DNA of 64,000 nt, from assembly GCA_008933995.1 (NCBI GenBank), contig WARS01000110.1:2811001-2875000 (forward strand), given 5' to 3'. Source of the stretch: Datnioides undecimradiatus. Lineage: Eukaryota > Chordata > Actinopteri > Lobotiformes > Datnioididae. The notes beneath the pieces are model-generated. The model was not told the DNA's origin. It worked only from the letters and a program-made list of their open reading frames with translations, and made no database searches. The stretch's first letter is position 1. Every line of letters begins with the position of its first letter. Made by a program: the position numbers and the translations under genes. Shown here piece by piece: positions 1 through 10,639 of this stretch.

Positions 1-604
1 CTATTATTAATAGTTACAACTGTTGTAGTACTCAATACAGAGGGTTGTCTCACATTGTTATATTTTATTTATAGTTTGTTAAATAATGCCTTGGCAACCC
101 TGAAGGCACAGAGCTTCCCTCATAACAAATCCCTATATAACCACTGCATGCTACCAAATCCCAAATAAACCTCTGCATGCCACCTAATCCTGATTTAACA
201 TTTGCACACCATTACTTTTACATGTCAAAGTCAAATTACTGATTATGCTTTAATAAACCAATTAGTTTCTTCCCTGCTTTAGGAGGAGCTTTATAAGGGG
301 TTTTCAACTAAAGGTGCCGAATATGTGGACATTAACTAAGCTCCAATGTGTAAAATGTAAGATCCACTTTTTAAAACACAGATTAGATGTCAGAATATCT
401 CATCCTGTGTTTTGTTAATTAGTGAATGTGTCTTTTTCTAGTCCCCAACTTAATAAAAGTTTAATTAAGATACTGGAGTATACTTAAGTAGAAATATAAA
501 TAAGTATTATCAGCACAATGTCCTAATCATTAGGATCTAATGTATTAACCTAATTCAAGTGGTTAGTTTGAACATGATCAAAGTACTAACCACCAAGTTT
601 TATG
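1..604. other. No gene recognised
   Basis: AT-rich non-coding DNA. I see no ORF, RNA gene or repeat family that I can name before the L2 tail begins near 605. Confidence 0.6.
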
Positions 605-1020
605 TCAATTCAATTTTATGTATATAGCACCCCCTACCAAGGTTATCACAGGGCACTATACAAACAGGAACAGACCCGGAAACCTTGGGCGGATCCTGGC
701 TCTAGGTGGACGGCCATCTGCCTTGACTGGATTGGTGGAGGGTGAGAGGGAGAGAGAGACAGAAGGGGTAAGAGAGAGAGAAAATACAGTAGCACAATAC
801 AAATTGTACATAAGGATGGAATGATAAATCAAATGACACTGATGGTAGGTTAGCTAAAACAAATGAATCTTTATTATGGCTACTATTACCAGCATAATAA
901 CAACAATGATAATAATAATTATAATAGTAATAAATGGTAGCAGTGGACAGTGGGCAGGTTGGTGGAGCCAGGCCACAGATCAAATATACAGCTCTGGACC
1001 CACAGGTTTTAAATTAAGAG
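605..1020 (-). mobile_element. L2-type LINE 3' UTR fragment
   Basis: On the minus strand this is the 3' untranslated end of the same L2 LINE family that is best preserved at 51120-53502. It carries the terminal CAATTCAATTTTATGTATAT block (seen here in plus orientation), a GA-rich tract near 745-785 and the AATAAT-rich stretch near 895-935. The same blocks recur at 15910-16272 on the other strand. No reverse transcriptase is left, so this copy is severely 5' truncated. Short ORFs here are chance readings of the UTR. Confidence 0.8.
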
Positions 1021-1149
1021 GGGATGTTAAACTGCAACTTCCTCACTCAAAACCAGTGACATTTTAATAGCAAGAATAAAACACATTTCAGTTTACTTGC
1101 ATATAAAAACCAATGTATTCATTGTTAGTGTTAAATATATTCATTGTTA

Positions 1150-2338
1150 GTGTTATTTATTCAGGGGTAAAGCTGTGTGCCTAGTTTGTGGAGAACAGAT
1201 CGCGGTGCTGAAGGATTATAATCTGAGTCGACATTACAAGACCAAACATGTGGAGAAGTACAAGCATTTGACTGATGCAGAGCAGACGCGGACATCTGAA
1301 GCTTTGCTAGCTAAGCTGCAAAAGCAACAAGGATTTTTTACCAAAGCTCACACATCAAGGTATGCAGCATTTAAGATGAGCTTTCTAATATCCTACAAAA
1401 CTTAACTAAGAACTTTGAGATGACGGAGGAGCTGGCAGCTATGCAGCCAATGAAAGGGACTACGACGGGGAGTGATTTGTTCACAGAGGTAAATACTTGC
1501 ATGAACAAGTTGGGACTAAAATGGGAGAATGTGGTCGGTGTTACAACTGATGGCTGTCCAAATTTGTCCAAAAAATGTCGGACCTTTGAAACGGATGCAC
1601 GATAAAGTGAATGAAATAAACCCAGAACAGAAATTGATAATTGTATTATACATCAGGAGGTGCTCTGTAAGTCAGTGCTAAAAATCAACCACGTGATTGA
1701 TGTTGTAACTAGAGTAGTTAACTTCATGCGCATTGAATCACAGACAGTTTGTTGTCTCTTTGGAGGAGCATGAGAGTGAACATGGTGACCTCGGTTACCA
1801 GACAGCTGTCAGATGGCTCAGTTTGGGCAAGGTGCTTAAAAGAGTATGGGATCTGAGAGCAGAGATTCAAGAGTTTTGTGAGAAGAAAGGCAGGGTCATC
1901 ACCGAGCTCTCAGATGCAGACTGGATGGCAGACCTTGCTTTTGCTGTTGTGTTGTGACTGCACTTATGAATGAACTAAATACCAAGCTGCAAGGCAAGGG
2001 CCTCTTTGCACATGAAATGTACAGCCTGGTGACAGATTTTATGAGAAAGCTGAAGTTTCTCTTAAGCCAGTTGCTGGGCAATATTCTTACCCACATGCCT
2101 ACACTGAAGGAAGTCACACCATCAGCTGATCACCTCCACAGGTACTCATCCATGTTGGGGGCACTGCATGCTGAATTTTCAAGACGATTTGAAGACTTCA
2201 AAACAGTTGAGAGTGAAATGCACATGATTTCCTCTCCCTTCAGTCGCAGTGTGAATACTGTACCCAGCGATGTCCAACTTGAGCTCATTGATCTGCAATG
2301 TGATAAACTACTGGCAGAGCACTTTAAGTCAGTATCAT
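1150..2338 (+). pseudogene. GTF2IRD2-like / hAT transposase-derived pseudogene
   Basis: Three or more frames carry pieces of a protein resembling the fish GTF2IRD2-like family, whose body derives from a hAT (Charlie-type) transposase. The first piece (1155-1400) has a zinc-finger-like CLVCGEQIAVLKDYNLSRH, with C-x2-C and a downstream H..H. The second (about 1420-1570) has the catalytic-core-like NVVGVTTDGCPNL. The third (1733-2338) has VRWLSLGKVLKRVW and then a helical segment ending KLLAEHFKSVS. The reading frame shifts at about 1400, 1570 and 1955. The hAT dimerisation tail is missing because the copy is cut at 2338, where a Gypsy LTR-like segment starts with TGTCATGG. A processed copy of the host gene is less likely than a decayed transposon relative, but I cannot exclude it. 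Confidence 0.7.
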
Positions 2339-2851
2339 GTCATGGTTGAGTAAAGTTGGCAATATTTAGTTATGGTTGCTGTTTGTCTCGTGCTTCCTGT
2401 TTTATTTTGAAATTAATCTTTCCCTCTTGTTTCAGACGACTTGCCCTTCCTTGTGTGCCTCCTGCGAGTCCGTATTTCCCCTCTCTTGTGCCAGTTTGTC
2501 TTGTCTGTGATGGTGACAGCTTGCTCCATGGCCATGCCCACGCTCCCTATCTTGTTAAGTATCTTGCCTACATCTATGGTTCAGCTTATGGTGTTTTCTG
2601 TTGTTACTTTATTTTTGTACATTGCCTTTTTCCTCAAGAGAGTGATTTTTCGTTTCCTCAAAAGAGAGATTTTTGTTTGTTTTTTCTACGTCCTCGCCAG
2701 AGTGAATTTTAGCTTGAACTTTTGTCTCCTCGTCAGAGTGATTTTCTGTTATAACTTTTATTTCATAAATTTTTGTGCTTGTGTAACTTTTTTGAGTCAA
2801 GTCGTGCATTTGGGTTCAGTGTCCAGTCCTGTCTGTACGAACTGGCCTGAA
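2339..2851 (+). mobile_element. Ty3/Gypsy LTR and leader
   Basis: The segment starts with TGTCATGG inside the hAT-derived pseudogene and runs into a gag start at 2852. It matches blocks at 54100-54625 and 5900-6420: TCTCGTGCTTCCTG, TTATTTTGAAA, and near its end GTGCATTTGGGTTC. Between them lie several short copies of a unit with CCTC followed by AGAGTGATTTT (about 2632-2750). The exact LTR end and primer-binding site are not resolved. Confidence 0.65.
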
Positions 2852-4034
2852 ATGAACCCAGCCGACTCAGAGCAGCTCGCGGTGGCCTCAACACTGTACC
2901 AGGGGGTGAAGGAACTAGCTGGCAAGGATAACTCTTCTCCTGGCCAAGGATACCTCTTCTCCCACGGTCCAGACACCGCCGGTCCCAATGGCCGCCAGTA
3001 CTGTGACCACGCCAGCCACACCTACCGCAGCTCTCCGACTTGCCCCTCCCGAGAAATATTCTGGTGAGCCCCGAGAATGCAATTCTTTCATCACGAGTTG
3101 TAAAATGCATTTCAATTCTATGCCAGCAGCATTTCCCTCCGAATGAGCCAAGGTGGCGTTCATGGCCTCATACCTCACCGGGAGAGCCAGGGGCTGGGCT
3201 ACAGTGGAGTGGTCTCGGGATTCGTCAATCTGCAACTCCGTTAAAGAGTTTGTGGATGCCCTCAGACGGGTCTTCAATCCTACCACGATGGACCGGGAGA
3301 AGGCCAGGGAGCTAAGTCACATAAAACAGGGCAGAGACTCAGTTAGCAATTACGCTATCAGGTTCCGCACTTTAGCTTCAGAAAGCAAGTGGAATAGCAC
3401 TGCTCTATACAACGTATTTTTGAAAGTATTATCTGACACCAGTCAAGATCTGTTACTTCCCATAGATTTACTGTCAGGTCTAGATGCGCTCATTGCACTA
3501 GCCATACGGACTGACAACCGACCGAGACTCCGGTCCAAACCACGCCCAGAATTTTCCCGGGGCCGTGCGCTGGAACCTGGGAAATACAGTCCTCCGCTGG
3601 GAACATCACAGCCGCAGGGACCCGGCACAAGCCCGGAAGCAGGAGAAGAACCCATGCAGCTGGGACGGACACAGCTGTCAACTGAGGTTGGTCTTCAGGC
3701 GCATCCCTTACCACGCTCCCTTGCGGTCAGCTCCCTGGATGGTAGCCATATTTTCCAGGTCACACACCAGACAGAACCAGTCGAAATCAGAACCAGTAAT
3801 CACCATGATTGCGTTCGGTTTCATTTATATCATTCCCCACAGCATCCCTTAGTCCTTGGGGCTTCCATGGCTGCAGGAGCACAACCCCCACATCGACTGG
3901 CGAACCAGCAAGGTTTTGAGGTGGGATGCGCCAACACATGTATCAGGTCAGAAAGAGAGACCATTCAACTAGCTGTGTCTAATGTCACTGTCAGCTCCAC
4001 TATTATGGATCAGGGTTCTTGTTACTGTTGTTAG
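2852..4034 (+). pseudogene. Ty3/Gypsy gag joined to a protease-region remnant
   Basis: Gag packages retrotransposon RNA in cytoplasmic particles. The start MNPADSEQLA matches the gag starts at 54626 and 63994 of this window. The first 71 codons stop at 3067, and the capsid-like part resumes in another frame from about 3060. That part includes FMASYLTGRARGWATVEWS, KQGRDSVSNYAIRFRTLAS and LIALAIRTDNR. The zinc knuckle expected after about 3690 is absent. Instead the frame runs into [15 protein letters not shown], which belongs to the aspartic-protease region of these elements. An internal deletion of several hundred bases has therefore fused gag to protease sequence. The rest of pol is missing. 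Confidence 0.8.
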
Positions 4035-4035
4035 G

Positions 4036-5020
4036 TTGTACTGTTAGTGGCCTACAGAGACGGCCTCAACGGTCAGTTGACAGTAGACTAGAGTAACCTA
4101 TAGGAACTGCTGAGATGTAATCACACTTTCCCAATAAATTTAATGCCTTCAAATGCAATTGATTCTTCTTTATTTCAGTAATCTTTGGCAATGGCAAACA
4201 ACTGCTTCAAACATTAGTCTATCATTTCAAAACAATAAAATATGATTAAAATATCTCATACTCAATGAGCTGGAGCTGAACAGTTGTAATCCAATTTTGA
4301 TGAGATGGAGAGAAGTCATTTGGCCAAAACAACTCCTCCTTTACTGCCGGTCTTGAGATCCTTGGTAATACTATTGGATTTGTCCAAGTCCCAACAGTCT
4401 CTCGTATCGCCAAGTCCTTAGTGGCAGTGTGAGCAAAGAGTAATCCTACCTCCGCCCAATTATGCTTCAGCCACTAGGTCGATGCTAGTCCTCGACTCTG
4501 CACTCCTCAGATCATTGACTGAAGAACAGGATTTTTCTTTTGGGATGTAAGCTGCTCACAACTCCTCTGGTGTGAAGCCTCTCGTCCAGGCTGCTTTCCA
4601 CTGGGTGTGTTCGATCCAGTAACCAGCTCAGGACGTAAGGGTCATTGAGGACTGAGTGAGGTTGAAATGGCCTGAACGAATTCTTCCTCTTTTACTTGTC
4701 CTTTTATACCCTTTTTAATCTCCTGTCTATGGTAGGCATCCAATGAGGGCTGTAGTACATCATGACCCAAGGGTGGAAAGCCCCATGACTTCTGTTCAAC
4801 TTCTTGACCATTTGACTTCCCCTTTTCGCCTCCCTGTCCCCAAGTGACTCAGTTCAACTGAGGACATGAGGAAGCTTCGCCCATCTGTTCAGTTCATTGC
4901 TCAATATTTCATAATACTTGGTTTTCTCACCTCTAAAACTCTCTTACCCACTTTCTTATGATTTAACACTGATTTTAAACATCTTATAATCATCTTACAA
5001 TCACTTCATATTAGTCTATC
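4036..5020 (-). other. Possible retroviral-type LTR (minus strand)
   Basis: Read on the minus strand this stretch has a good TATA box (GGTATAAAAG at 4701-4710), a later AATAAA-type signal near 4180 and a possible ...TACA end at 4036. It has no ORF. The spacing resembles a U3-R-U5 layout. A minus-strand retroviral integrase remnant lies upstream at 6436-6940, so this could be the 3' LTR of the same provirus. No second LTR copy or target duplication was found, so this is inference. Confidence 0.35.
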
Positions 5021-5397
5021 ATTCCATATGTGACCCACACAATGTATGGTCACATTTGTTAATGGCATAAGTGTAAGGGGTTGATTTTAAGGATGTACTT
5101 TTGGCAGAATAACACTTAATTTTGAGCCACCATTGGCAATTATCTCGCCTGTAACAATGTATTTTTGGGGTTTGCCAGTAGGAGGCAGTATGGCGTTTTG
5201 CTCCACTCTCATCGCATACAGATGCTCGCTTCCCCAGTCTGCTGAGTGAGGCTACACTGGACAGGAGCAAATGCCGTGTGTCTCATTTGTTCTTCTGTGT
5301 TACAGATTTAAATCTGCTCAGCCTGGGACCTGTAATTTCTTCATAAACTTTCATTTGTCACTCGTCTAATGGTTGTCAGTATACCACTTGCTGTCTG
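5021..5397. other. No gene recognised
   Basis: An 83-codon minus-strand ORF (5019-5270) is present but matches nothing I know. I treat it as chance. No repeat family was recognised. Confidence 0.4.
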
Positions 5398-5860
5398 TGT
5401 TATGATTCTAGTTTTTGGTGTTTTGTGGTGTTTCCCCTTTTTTTTTTCTTTTTTTTTTTAAGCTCTGCAGACTTGGGTGGACTGGGGGGGCATGGCTGAC
5501 TTTCCTGCAGGAGGCAATGAGACACACCTGCTTTCACTTACCTCCAATCAAGTCTGGATATAAGCACCAGCCTTTCCACCACTTCCCCCACCAGATAATT
5601 CCATTGCAAGTCTCTAGACTTCCTTTGAGTTGTTGCACTTTTGGTTTCCTTGTTCTTGCTCTTTTCTGGTTGTGTGCTCAGGATCACCTATAGAGTGTCT
5701 TACTGCAGACTGCCTCCTGTTTTCTCCAGAGCTCACCTGAAATGAAGAGCAAGATTTCTCCTGTGAAGAGCTGGCCTACTTCCCCATCAGCCTAGTCTCA
5801 GTTTTTATTTTTTTTGTTGTTAAATAAAAGACCTAACAGTCTGTTTCCTTCTCCAGCTCT
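5398..5860 (+). mobile_element. Probable Gypsy-type solo LTR
   Basis: The segment starts TGTTATGATTCTAG and has a promoter-like GGATATAAGCACC near 5557 and AATAAAAGACC near 5823. It contains T-rich tracts and short pieces typical of fish Gypsy LTRs (CAATGAGACACACCTGC). No internal retrotransposon sequence adjoins it. The 3' end and target duplication could not be fixed. Confidence 0.5.
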
Positions 5861-5899
5861 TCAGGAAACTTATGCCAAAATTCTCTTTTCGTTCTGTTC

Positions 5900-6420
5900 T
5901 TAGATTCTAAGGTGTGAGTGATGTTCAGATTATTTTGGTTTTGACCTTGACCTTGCCAAGAACAGCGGCTGTTCCTGCTGGCAACATCCTAGACGTTCAA
6001 ATGGTTGCCACTGTCTGTTTGTTGGCATCATCCTATCAGCAGTGTGACCTCAGCCCACCTCTGTATTCAGTGTGTTACCTCCTGGCCCCTTGCCCCCTTG
6101 TGTATTTAAGTCTGCGTCTCCCCTTGTCTTGTGCCAGTTTGTCGTGTCTGTGATGTTGACAACTAGCGTTGCATTCATATCCATGCTCCCTCATTGCCTT
6201 GATAAGTATTGCGACCATGTGTATGCTTTGGTTATAGGTATTTTCTTTTGTTACTTTAAGTCTGTTAGGCTCGTTTTCCTCAAAAGAGCGTGTTTTTTTT
6301 TTTGTTTGTTTTTTTTTTGGTTTCCTTTATCCTGTTGCCTCGTTAGAGTGATTTTGAGTTTGTACTTTTGTCCCGTGCATTTGGGTTCAAGAGTCCAGCC
6401 TTGTCAGCTTCTTCATGAGT
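5900..6420 (+). mobile_element. Gypsy LTR, same family as 2339 and 54100
   Basis: Shared blocks are GTGTATTTAAGTCTGC, TTGTGCCAGTTTGTC, TTCCTCAAAAGAG, the AGAGTGATTTT unit and GTGCATTTGGGTTC. No gag follows. The minus-strand integrase remnant begins right after it, so this looks like a solo or truncated LTR inserted beside or inside that provirus. Confidence 0.6.
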
Positions 6421-6435
6421 TTGAGAAACATGTGG

Positions 6436-6940
6436 TCCTAGTCACAATTCACACAAGGTAGGGGAAGGCACCGGCTCATTTACTGATGATGCACACTCTG
6501 CAAGGGGTCCTCCATGGGCTTGGGAACTCATCTGCAGTGGCTGGTATCTATCCAAGTTGCCCTCTCCCCAGCCTTCACTGCAGTCTTTGTCGAGAGGGGT
6601 ACTTAGTAGAGCCCAGTTCACTTGCACACTCTCCATCCTCTTCTTCTCACCACGATCCAGTCTCCTGGCTCCAGATCGTGGAATTTCTTCTCTGTTGGTT
6701 TTGGTAGGGCAACCTTTACCTATTTGTGAATATCAGAAAGCACAGAGGACAAGTTTGCACAATAACGCAACATTTCATCTTCACATTGGCTGGTATGGGG
6801 AAGTTGTCGTTTGACAGGTCCAATCCCTGTTTTCATTGGCTGTGCAAACAGAACCTCATAAGGACTAAGATCACTTATACTTCTCACCCTAGGTCTCTCA
6901 TATAGGTCAAAACAATTGGCAAAGCCTTTGTCCAAGTCAA
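6436..6940 (-). pseudogene. Endogenous retrovirus integrase C-terminal remnant
   Basis: Integrase inserts proviral DNA into the host chromosome in the nucleus. On the minus strand the piece from about 6940 reads through SDLSPYEVLFAQPMKTGIGP and RYCANLSSVLSDIHK (6720-6935), then after a frame change HDLEPGDWIVV. This order is typical of the C-terminal third of gammaretrovirus/epsilonretrovirus-like integrases. The catalytic core with its DDE residues is absent, and stops interrupt the tail (two in about 20 codons near 6590-6620). It is a fossil with no coding capacity. Its orientation matches the possible LTR at 4036-5020. Confidence 0.65.
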
Positions 6941-6950
6941 ACCTGCCTCT

Positions 6951-7211
6951 TCACAATGTGGCGAGCGTGGTAGTGTACACCAAAGATGAACAAGATGGCC
7001 GACAAGGGAGGTTTCCCCACACACACATGCCTAGTGCTCCACACACAAACCAAGAAAAGAAACCCAGGAGTGAATGGCACAGCACAACAAGGATATGCCA
7101 CCCAGGATCACCAGCACCACCACCTTGGGCCTTCAGCTCTGCAACACAAAGGATACAGTTGGTTAAACACAAGAAGAAAAGCAAAGAAAAATAAATATGA
7201 TTAACTTTCAA
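6951..7211 (-). other. 86-codon ORF with a hydrophobic N-terminus
   Basis: The ORF begins with a signal-peptide-like run (IYFSLLFFLCLTNCILCVA) followed by a second hydrophobic stretch (HILVVLCHSLLGFFSWFVCG). It might be an envelope-gene fragment of the neighbouring provirus. However, it lies upstream of the integrase piece on the same strand, the wrong order for a normal provirus. I do not assign a function. Confidence 0.2.
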
Positions 7212-7249
7212 CCACTAAAAGCAGTTACTGGCCAAATCCTAAAACTTAA

Positions 7250-9009
7250 CCCTTGTATGGTGTTCGGGTCTGTGGGACCTGTTTTCAGTTTTTATCAAAA
7301 GAAAAATGAAACAATTATTTTTTCAACCTGAAATTCATTGGCTTTGGCTCATTTTCTGTGAAGAACATAAATCAAAACACATTTTCAATGACCGCATACT
7401 GTACACCCACCCTACGCATTTATATTACATACAGGGTGTTTGGGTCCACTGGACCCGGGGCTAATAAAAGTGTGGAAAGTGTAGGTCCTGTGTACCTTCA
7501 CTCTGTCTTCCTCCTTTCTGGGGCTACTGATAGTGTTTTCTGCCCCTCCTGCTCCCGCACAAAGTTGCAACATTATTGAAAATTCAACTACCAACACCGT
7601 CTGCTCTTACATTCCCGCACATTTTACCCTCTGTCTTGCGGGAACCAAACTTTATTTTCTCATACCCTATCCCACCTGCAAATTAGGGGCGTAACACTAT
7701 AAATATGGCTTTGCCAGTGTGGTTCCTTATCACAACTGATCAAGATGGCCAAAAGATTATCTGCTGAGAGGGCCTTGCAATTGATTTTGGAAGAGAGAGA
7801 AGCTTCTGATGATGATGTCGAGGAAGAGGTTTCAGAATGTGAAGATCACATTTCTGAAAATTCAGGGTCTGACAGTGACTTTGAAGAAGAGGATGAGGTT
7901 GAGCACCAATTAGTACCAAAACAAAGACGAGCAGCCCGTCAGCAGCCACCTCCGGGACCAGCCCGTCAGCAGCCAGCTCCAGGACCAGAACAAGCCCACC
8001 AGATAGCAAGTGAAGAAATATGGATGTCAAAAAATGGTGAAATTGAATGGCCTTCTTGCCCAAGAAATGAGCCACCCCGCAGAGCTGCTAATGTGATAGG
8101 GATGCAACCAGGGCCAACACGGCTGGCAGTTGTGCAGGACATCATGCCTGGGAAAGGCACTGGTGAGACCTCAAATCCTCAAAAGACAACGTGTTCAAGA
8201 ACACCAGCTTCGGCAGCCATCATGAGGAGAATTCAGGAGGAGAATGCTGGTGCCCCATCCACCCGACCTACAGAACCACCATCTGACGAGCCTGAAGTAA
8301 GTGTGTGATGCTGTTGCAGTAAATGTCTGACATTTATGCCTTGCAAGAGAGAGAGGTGTTAGTAACATTTATGATCTTTTCATTATTCTAGGTTGTGGCC
8401 AGCAGCAACAAAAAGAAGCCTGCGAAGTCTGTGGACCCAAGTTGGACAGGAAAACTCAATATACATGCAGCAAGTGTAAGAAATACATATGCAACACAAT
8501 AATAACAGTGTAAAAACTCTCTGCCCCTCATGTTTTGTATATAGGCTGGTAAAACAGGCAAAGAATCTAATGGGGCTGATGTGTTGAGACTGATATTGTT
8601 ACCGTATGTGTTCAACTTCAGTTATGTAAACTGACCTGAATGAGTTATATGTCCAATGTAGTTCAAATGAATAAAATCATTAGTTGTGGGAAACATTCCT
8701 GCTTCATTTGTAAATGTGTTTTTTTTTCCACTACCCAATTTGGATTATAACTGATTTTTCTTGCCATATTTTATTAAAAAACGAGTTGCACATTAATTCG
8801 CTAAATGTGATCTAACAAAAGGTAAAGGGCAAATATTAACCATGTTTGTTGCTGTTCATATGACTTGTAATTGTGATGAAGTAAACATCTGTTGAGTATT
8901 TTAACATAAAATTGTTTGATTATGTTGTTTTGAAAACCCAAAACTCTAGCGGGTCCACCAGACCCATGAACACTGGCTGAGTAACAAAAATACTACCACC
9001 ACACAAGGG
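7250..9009 (+). mobile_element. Internally deleted piggyBac element
   Basis: The left end is CCCTTGTATGG directly after TTAA (7246-7249). The right end is CACACAAGGG directly before CTAA (9010-9013), a one-base change from the expected TTAA target. Subterminal near-palindromes GGGTCCACTGGACCC (7442-7456) and GGGTCCACCAGACCC (8951-8965), plus GGGTCTGTGGGACC (7266-7279), lie inside the ends. The element is 1,760 bp. Complete piggyBacs are usually about 2.3-3 kb. The missing part is the catalytic domain. Confidence 0.85.
7745..8513 (+). pseudogene. piggyBac transposase remnant: N-terminus and C-terminal Cys-rich tail only
   Basis: The first part (7745-8308, 187 codons) is an acidic, low-complexity N-terminus (DDDVEEEVSECEDH) with two copies of ARQQPxPGP and then EIWMSKNGEIEWPSCP, as in PGBD4-like transposases. 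The tail (about 8394-8513) reads CGQQQQKEACEVC...YTCSKCKKYIC, a Cys-x2-Cys-rich domain typical of piggyBac C-termini, and stops at TAA 8511-8513. Between them there is no DDD catalytic domain. A GTAAGT at 8296 and a TTCTAG at 8386-8391 could act as splice sites joining the two parts. Such a protein could bind element ends but not cut them. A non-coding deletion derivative is equally possible. Confidence 0.7.
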
Positions 9010-9013
9010 CTAA

Positions 9014-9751
9014 ATCAATGAATCACAAGGAAAACCAAATTGGCCACAAAATGAAATAACATTACCAGAATACAATCGTATCAGAATCAAATAGTTAAAT
9101 TAACAATTTCTCAGATAATGTGGGAATAGATAGTCAAGACCAAAACCACACACCAGAGGCAGCAACCTACTGAGCCCCTGCTATTTAGTCCAACCCTCAA
9201 GAGTGGGTAGTTAAAAATATTGGCACAGGCCACCCTCAATGTCCCAGAAAGTGTTGCATTTCACCGATCAGCTGATTCAGCCCCTCGCAAACAGCGTCAG
9301 TAAAACAGCAGCACAGCCAAAGCAGTGCAGGCAGAGTGGAAACCACTGCCGTGCACCTGCACTGGCAAAGCTGCATGCTGGCAACACAGCTGAGGCACCC
9401 CCTGCTGAGGCTGCCCCCATTGAAACCCCAGAGGAACAACGCTTATCCTGCCACAACAACATTTGATCAATTTGTTTTTCAATGTGCCATTTTCTCACTT
9501 TACAGCTCTCCAAATCAGCTCACGCCCTAGGATACAACAACTAGAATGAGCCGCACTAAATAAATGTGAGGAATAAAATGCAGCCGTGGCTGCCAGCCCA
9601 CCTTTCACCAAATGGAAGAGGAAGTGGAGGACGCCAGGAAGTGATATGGCCCCGCCTCCGGCAAGCAAGAGACCAAAAGGGTACCCTCTGCCAGCTTTTT
9701 ATGGGTGTTTCCACCACATTGGCTGGGAAGAGTCATGCAGCTTTAAAGCCA
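9014..9751. other. No gene recognised
   Basis: Two short overlapping ORFs on opposite strands (9239-9466 plus, 9277-9513 minus) share a GC-rich patch. Neither resembles a known family. No repeat was identified. Confidence 0.4.
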
Positions 9752-10243
9752 CTATAACTGCATCCAGCTACACAAGCAAGACGGAATCTGTCCCTCATCG
9801 TGACCTCCCTTTACCATTAGTTTGGTAAACTGACTGTCTCCCCTGAAGGACGCGTGATGTACTATGTACATAAGGCCTACATCAATGTCCTTGTCTGGAG
9901 TGTTAACTGAGATGAGTGCAGTGTTAGGAAGTCTGGATGTGCATACAGCAAGTCTTCCTTTCTTTACCTGACAAAAGTCATCTTTTTGTTGTTTCTGATT
10001 ATTATTATGCCCTGGGGTGTTGGCATTAGCACAAGGTTCAACAGGCACATCAAATCTCTTCCCATGAGATTTATTGGACAACACAAATGAATGGTTGAAG
10101 CGACCCTCAATCTCATCTTCACAAGACAGTGGAACTGTACATCTCACATGAATGACAGTGCTTGATATCCCTACAGTTGTCAGACATTGACCACTCATTC
10201 TAGCTCCTCTATGCCTCATGTAAGTAACTGGCAAAGACCGCAA
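9752..10243 (-). CDS. Unrecognised 163-codon ORF
   Basis: This is among the longest ORFs in the window that I cannot tie to a transposon. The protein starts MRSLPVTYMRHRGARMSG, has a Cys/Val-rich first half (VIHVRCTVPLSCEDEIEG), a polar middle (GHNNNQKQQKDDFC) and a hydrophobic end. There is no signal peptide and no transmembrane segment or motif I can name. Codon use is unremarkable. It could be a remnant of the provirus at 6436-7211, an exon, or chance. No splice signals clearly bound it. Confidence 0.25.
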   Translation of the reverse strand: MRSLPVTYMRHRGARMSGQCLTTVGISSTVIHVRCTVPLSCEDEIEGRFNHSFVLSNKSHGKRFDVPVEPCANANTPGHNNNQKQQKDDFCQVKKGRLAVCTSRLPNTALISVNTPDKDIDVGLMYIVHHASFRGDSQFTKLMVKGGHDEGQIPSCLCSWMQL

Positions 10244-10639
10244 TACCCTGTGTGAGTTTCTCTTGTGTGTATAATGTTTGCAGCCGTGTTAGTGCCAGTG
10301 TTGGTACTCTCACGTGTCTGATGTGTAAGTCGATATCTCATCTCTGTGTCAAAACAAATGTATCCTTCACTGTTATTGGCTCCACCTCTAGTCATGTGGT
10401 CTGACTCCCTTGGTTGTCAGGGCCCTGGTCCAATGTCCAAGCGCCATCAGTTGTGCCATTTGCAGTCTTTATGTCATTTGTCCACTCTTTCTCTCTTTCC
10501 TTCTTCTCCTCGTCTCTCAAAAATTTGTTGTGATAGTAGTGCTGTTTCTCAACATTCAACTGGTTTCTCAAAAGCGAAGGTTGTGAGACGCTGAGCGGGT
10601 GCATCTTTTTGCTTACTTTTTATCATTATACCTTTAAAT
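10244..10639. other. No gene recognised
   Basis: Two antiparallel ORFs of 70-82 codons (10346-10594 plus, 10392-10604 minus) overlap and look like chance. No repeat family was identified. Confidence 0.4.

Noticed and set aside
702..983. 93-codon minus-strand ORF and overlapping plus ORFs at 618-1067
   Set aside because: They lie in the L2 3' UTR, which repeats at 15910-16272 in a non-coding context.
2441..3067. 208-codon plus-strand ORF as a membrane protein gene
   Set aside because: Its first two thirds are T-rich LTR/leader sequence shared with two other LTR copies; only the part after 2852 is gag.
6951..7211. Retroviral envelope start
   Set aside because: It has a signal-peptide-like start but lies upstream of the integrase piece on the same strand, against normal provirus order, and no other envelope motif is visible.
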